33,750 nt of DNA from Clostridium sp. 28_17 (GTDB lineage Bacteria > Bacillota > Clostridia > TANB77 > CAG-508). Below, piece after piece: positions 32,629 to 33,750 of the stretch (positions within the stretch are counted from its first letter, which is position 1; the number at the start of each line of letters is the position of its first letter). A model generated the notes under the pieces. That model was not told where the DNA came from, did not search any database, and saw only the letters and a list, made by a program, of their open reading frames with translations. The stretch lies in assembly GCA_001916065.1 (NCBI GenBank), contig MNRS01000025.1:1-33750 (forward strand), given 5' to 3'. The position numbers and the translations under genes were made by a program.

Positions 32629-32759
32629 AAGCATGTCACAAAAGTTAAATAGAAAAAATACAATCAATAAATAAAAATACTAAAAATAAGAAAAGATAAA
32701 TAATAAGAAACACCTAGAAAAAAATAATAAAAAAATAAAAATAGGGGATGTGTTATAAA

Positions 32760-33308
32760 ATGAAAATATCTAAACTTAAAATTGGTATTTTATTTTTTAT
32801 TTTATCTATTTTATTAATAGAAACAATATCATTAGCCATAAGTAATAATCAAGAAGAAATCATAAACAAAACAAGTACAGAAACAGAAAGTAAAGCATAT
32901 ATAGTAGACGAAAAAGAACCAAAGTTAAGTGAGGAAGAAGAAGAAACACTGAAACTAATAAATGAATATAGAAAACAAAATGGACTAGAAGAATTAAAAA
33001 CATACTCAAAACTTCAAAAAACAGCCAGAATAAAAGCACTAGATATAGTGAAAGTTGGGTATTTTTCACATAATTCACCAATATTGGGAACACCATTTGA
33101 GTTAATGGATAAAACAGGAATATACTATAATGTTGCAGGTGAAAATTTGGCAGGAAATATAAGCCCGGAAAAAGCAGTAGAGGCATGGATAAATTCGCCG
33201 GCACACAGGGAAAATATATTGGATAAAGAATACACATATACAGGAATTGCGGTAATGGATAGTCCTGTGTATGGTAAAGTTTTTGTTCAAATGTTTATAG
33301 GAATATAA
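32760..33308 (+). CDS. Secreted CAP-domain (SCP/PR1, YkwD-like) protein
   Basis: The 182-residue product has a signal peptide (basic MKISKLK, hydrophobic 8-26, possible cleavage after SLA), an acidic spacer (about 30-60) and a CAP domain from about residue 62 to the end. The family signatures are FSHNSP with H104, GENLAG with E128 and WINSPAHRENIL with H149, which are the conserved cavity residues of bacterial YkwD-type proteins. These are secreted proteins of poorly known biochemical function, often linked to the cell wall or spores. I chose the ATG at 32760 because the upstream in-frame ATG at 32748 directly abuts AGGGG, leaving no spacing, and would add MCYK before a normal signal peptide. 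It has its own strong promoter and a terminator, so it is transcribed alone. Confidence 0.92.
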   Translation: MKISKLKIGILFFILSILLIETISLAISNNQEEIINKTSTETESKAYIVDEKEPKLSEEEEETLKLINEYRKQNGLEELKTYSKLQKTARIKALDIVKVGYFSHNSPILGTPFELMDKTGIYYNVAGENLAGNISPEKAVEAWINSPAHRENILDKEYTYTGIAVMDSPVYGKVFVQMFIGI

Positions 33309-33316
33309 TTTGAGAG

Positions 33317-33355
33317 GAGATACAAATTTATGTAGTAAATTTGTGTCTCATTTTA
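33317..33355 (+). terminator. Intrinsic terminator of the CAP protein gene
   Basis: GAGATACAAATTTA (33317-33330) pairs with TAAATTTGTGTCTC (33336-33349), 14 bp with one G-U pair and a five-base loop, followed by ATTTTAT. It begins eight bases after the stop codon. Confidence 0.82.
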
Positions 33356-33750
33356 TATATTAGAAAAGTTTCATAATAAATATTTGAAAGAACTTTATCA
33401 CACGATCCAATAAAAAATAAAATATTAATATTTTTAATTTATTCACATATTTTATAAAAAAATACATAAAAAAAATAAATTTAATTACTACTTAAAATCA
33501 AATATAATTAGTAAAAATATCCTAAAATTTTCTAATAAAATATGTTATGCAACCATAGTAACCCGAAACAAGTAAATAAAAATTAAATTATAGAATATAG
33601 ATAGGAGTAAGACTACAAGAAAATAAGTAGTCTTATTTTTGTACTTTACCACAGTAAAATACCCCTACCACGATGAAAAGTAATAGAATTAATGGTAAAC
33701 TATGGAATAATTAAGGAATTTGTGATATAGTAATAGCAATAAGGAAAGAG
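33356..33750. other. Gene-free 3' interval
   Basis: This stretch is very AT-rich with stops in all frames, and I see no gene in it. It holds a terminator-like hairpin at 33608-33641. The last ten bases (AAGGAAAGAG, 33741-33750) look like a ribosome binding site, so another + strand gene may start just beyond the window. Confidence 0.6.
33608..33641 (+). terminator. Terminator-like hairpin with no gene upstream
   Basis: TAAGACTAC (33608-33616) pairs perfectly with GTAGTCTTA (33627-33635), nine bp with a ten-base loop, followed by TTTTTGT. The nearest gene ends 300 bases upstream behind its own terminator, so this could end a small untranslated transcript or serve as attenuator for the next gene. 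Confidence 0.55.

Noticed and set aside
32748..32759. Upstream ATG (32748) as start of the CAP gene
   Set aside because: It directly follows AGGGG with no spacing, and the ATG at 32760 gives a normal signal peptide.

Overview
The window is strongly AT-rich, with A-rich coding strands, TAA stops, purine-rich ribosome binding sites and intrinsic terminators. This fits a low-GC Firmicute, most likely a clostridium-like, possibly gut-associated, bacterium. The lineage is an inference from composition and protein families; no RNA gene or housekeeping gene is present to fix it. All four genes lie on the + strand and all encode exported or membrane-bound proteins.

Layout. (1) 3-4088 is the 3' part of a gene for a large surface protein. 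It has tandem bacterial Ig-like domains (Big_3 type), an acidic linker, one membrane segment and a cytoplasmic tail; its start is upstream of the window. (2) 4089-4843 has no gene. It holds a set of competing inverted repeats (4252-4332), a small hairpin and a 293-bp imperfect palindrome (4458-4750). (3) 4844-5221 encodes a small membrane-anchored PepSY-like protein, followed by a strong terminator. (4) 5451-32336 is one uninterrupted gene of 26.9 kb for an 8,961-residue protein. (5) 32337-32759 holds a terminator, a 28-bp inverted-repeat element and a perfect-consensus promoter. (6) 32760-33308 encodes a secreted CAP/YkwD-type protein with its own terminator. (7) 33309-33750 is non-coding apart from hairpins and a possible ribosome binding site for a gene just outside the window.

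The giant protein is the main find. From the N terminus it has a signal or anchor helix, then fourteen copies of a unit made of seven RCC1 repeats (one seven-bladed propeller) plus one Big2 Ig-like domain. That gives 14 propellers and 98 blades. It continues with about 22 cadherin-like beta-sandwich domains, a carboxypeptidase-regulatory-like domain, a dockerin-like Ca-binding pair and a C-terminal M23 (LytM-type) peptidase domain with all expected metal and catalytic residues. The units duplicated as whole propeller-plus-Ig modules, and units 5-7 are nearly identical at DNA level, so the array is still expanding or recombining.

The genes appear to be transcribed separately, since terminators and promoters lie between them. 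Together they form a cell-surface locus: an Ig-rod protein held in the membrane by its C terminus, a PepSY-like protein, a giant rod held or exported by its N terminus with a peptidoglycan hydrolase at its far end, and a secreted CAP protein. A role in adhesion, wall remodelling or contact with other cells is inference.
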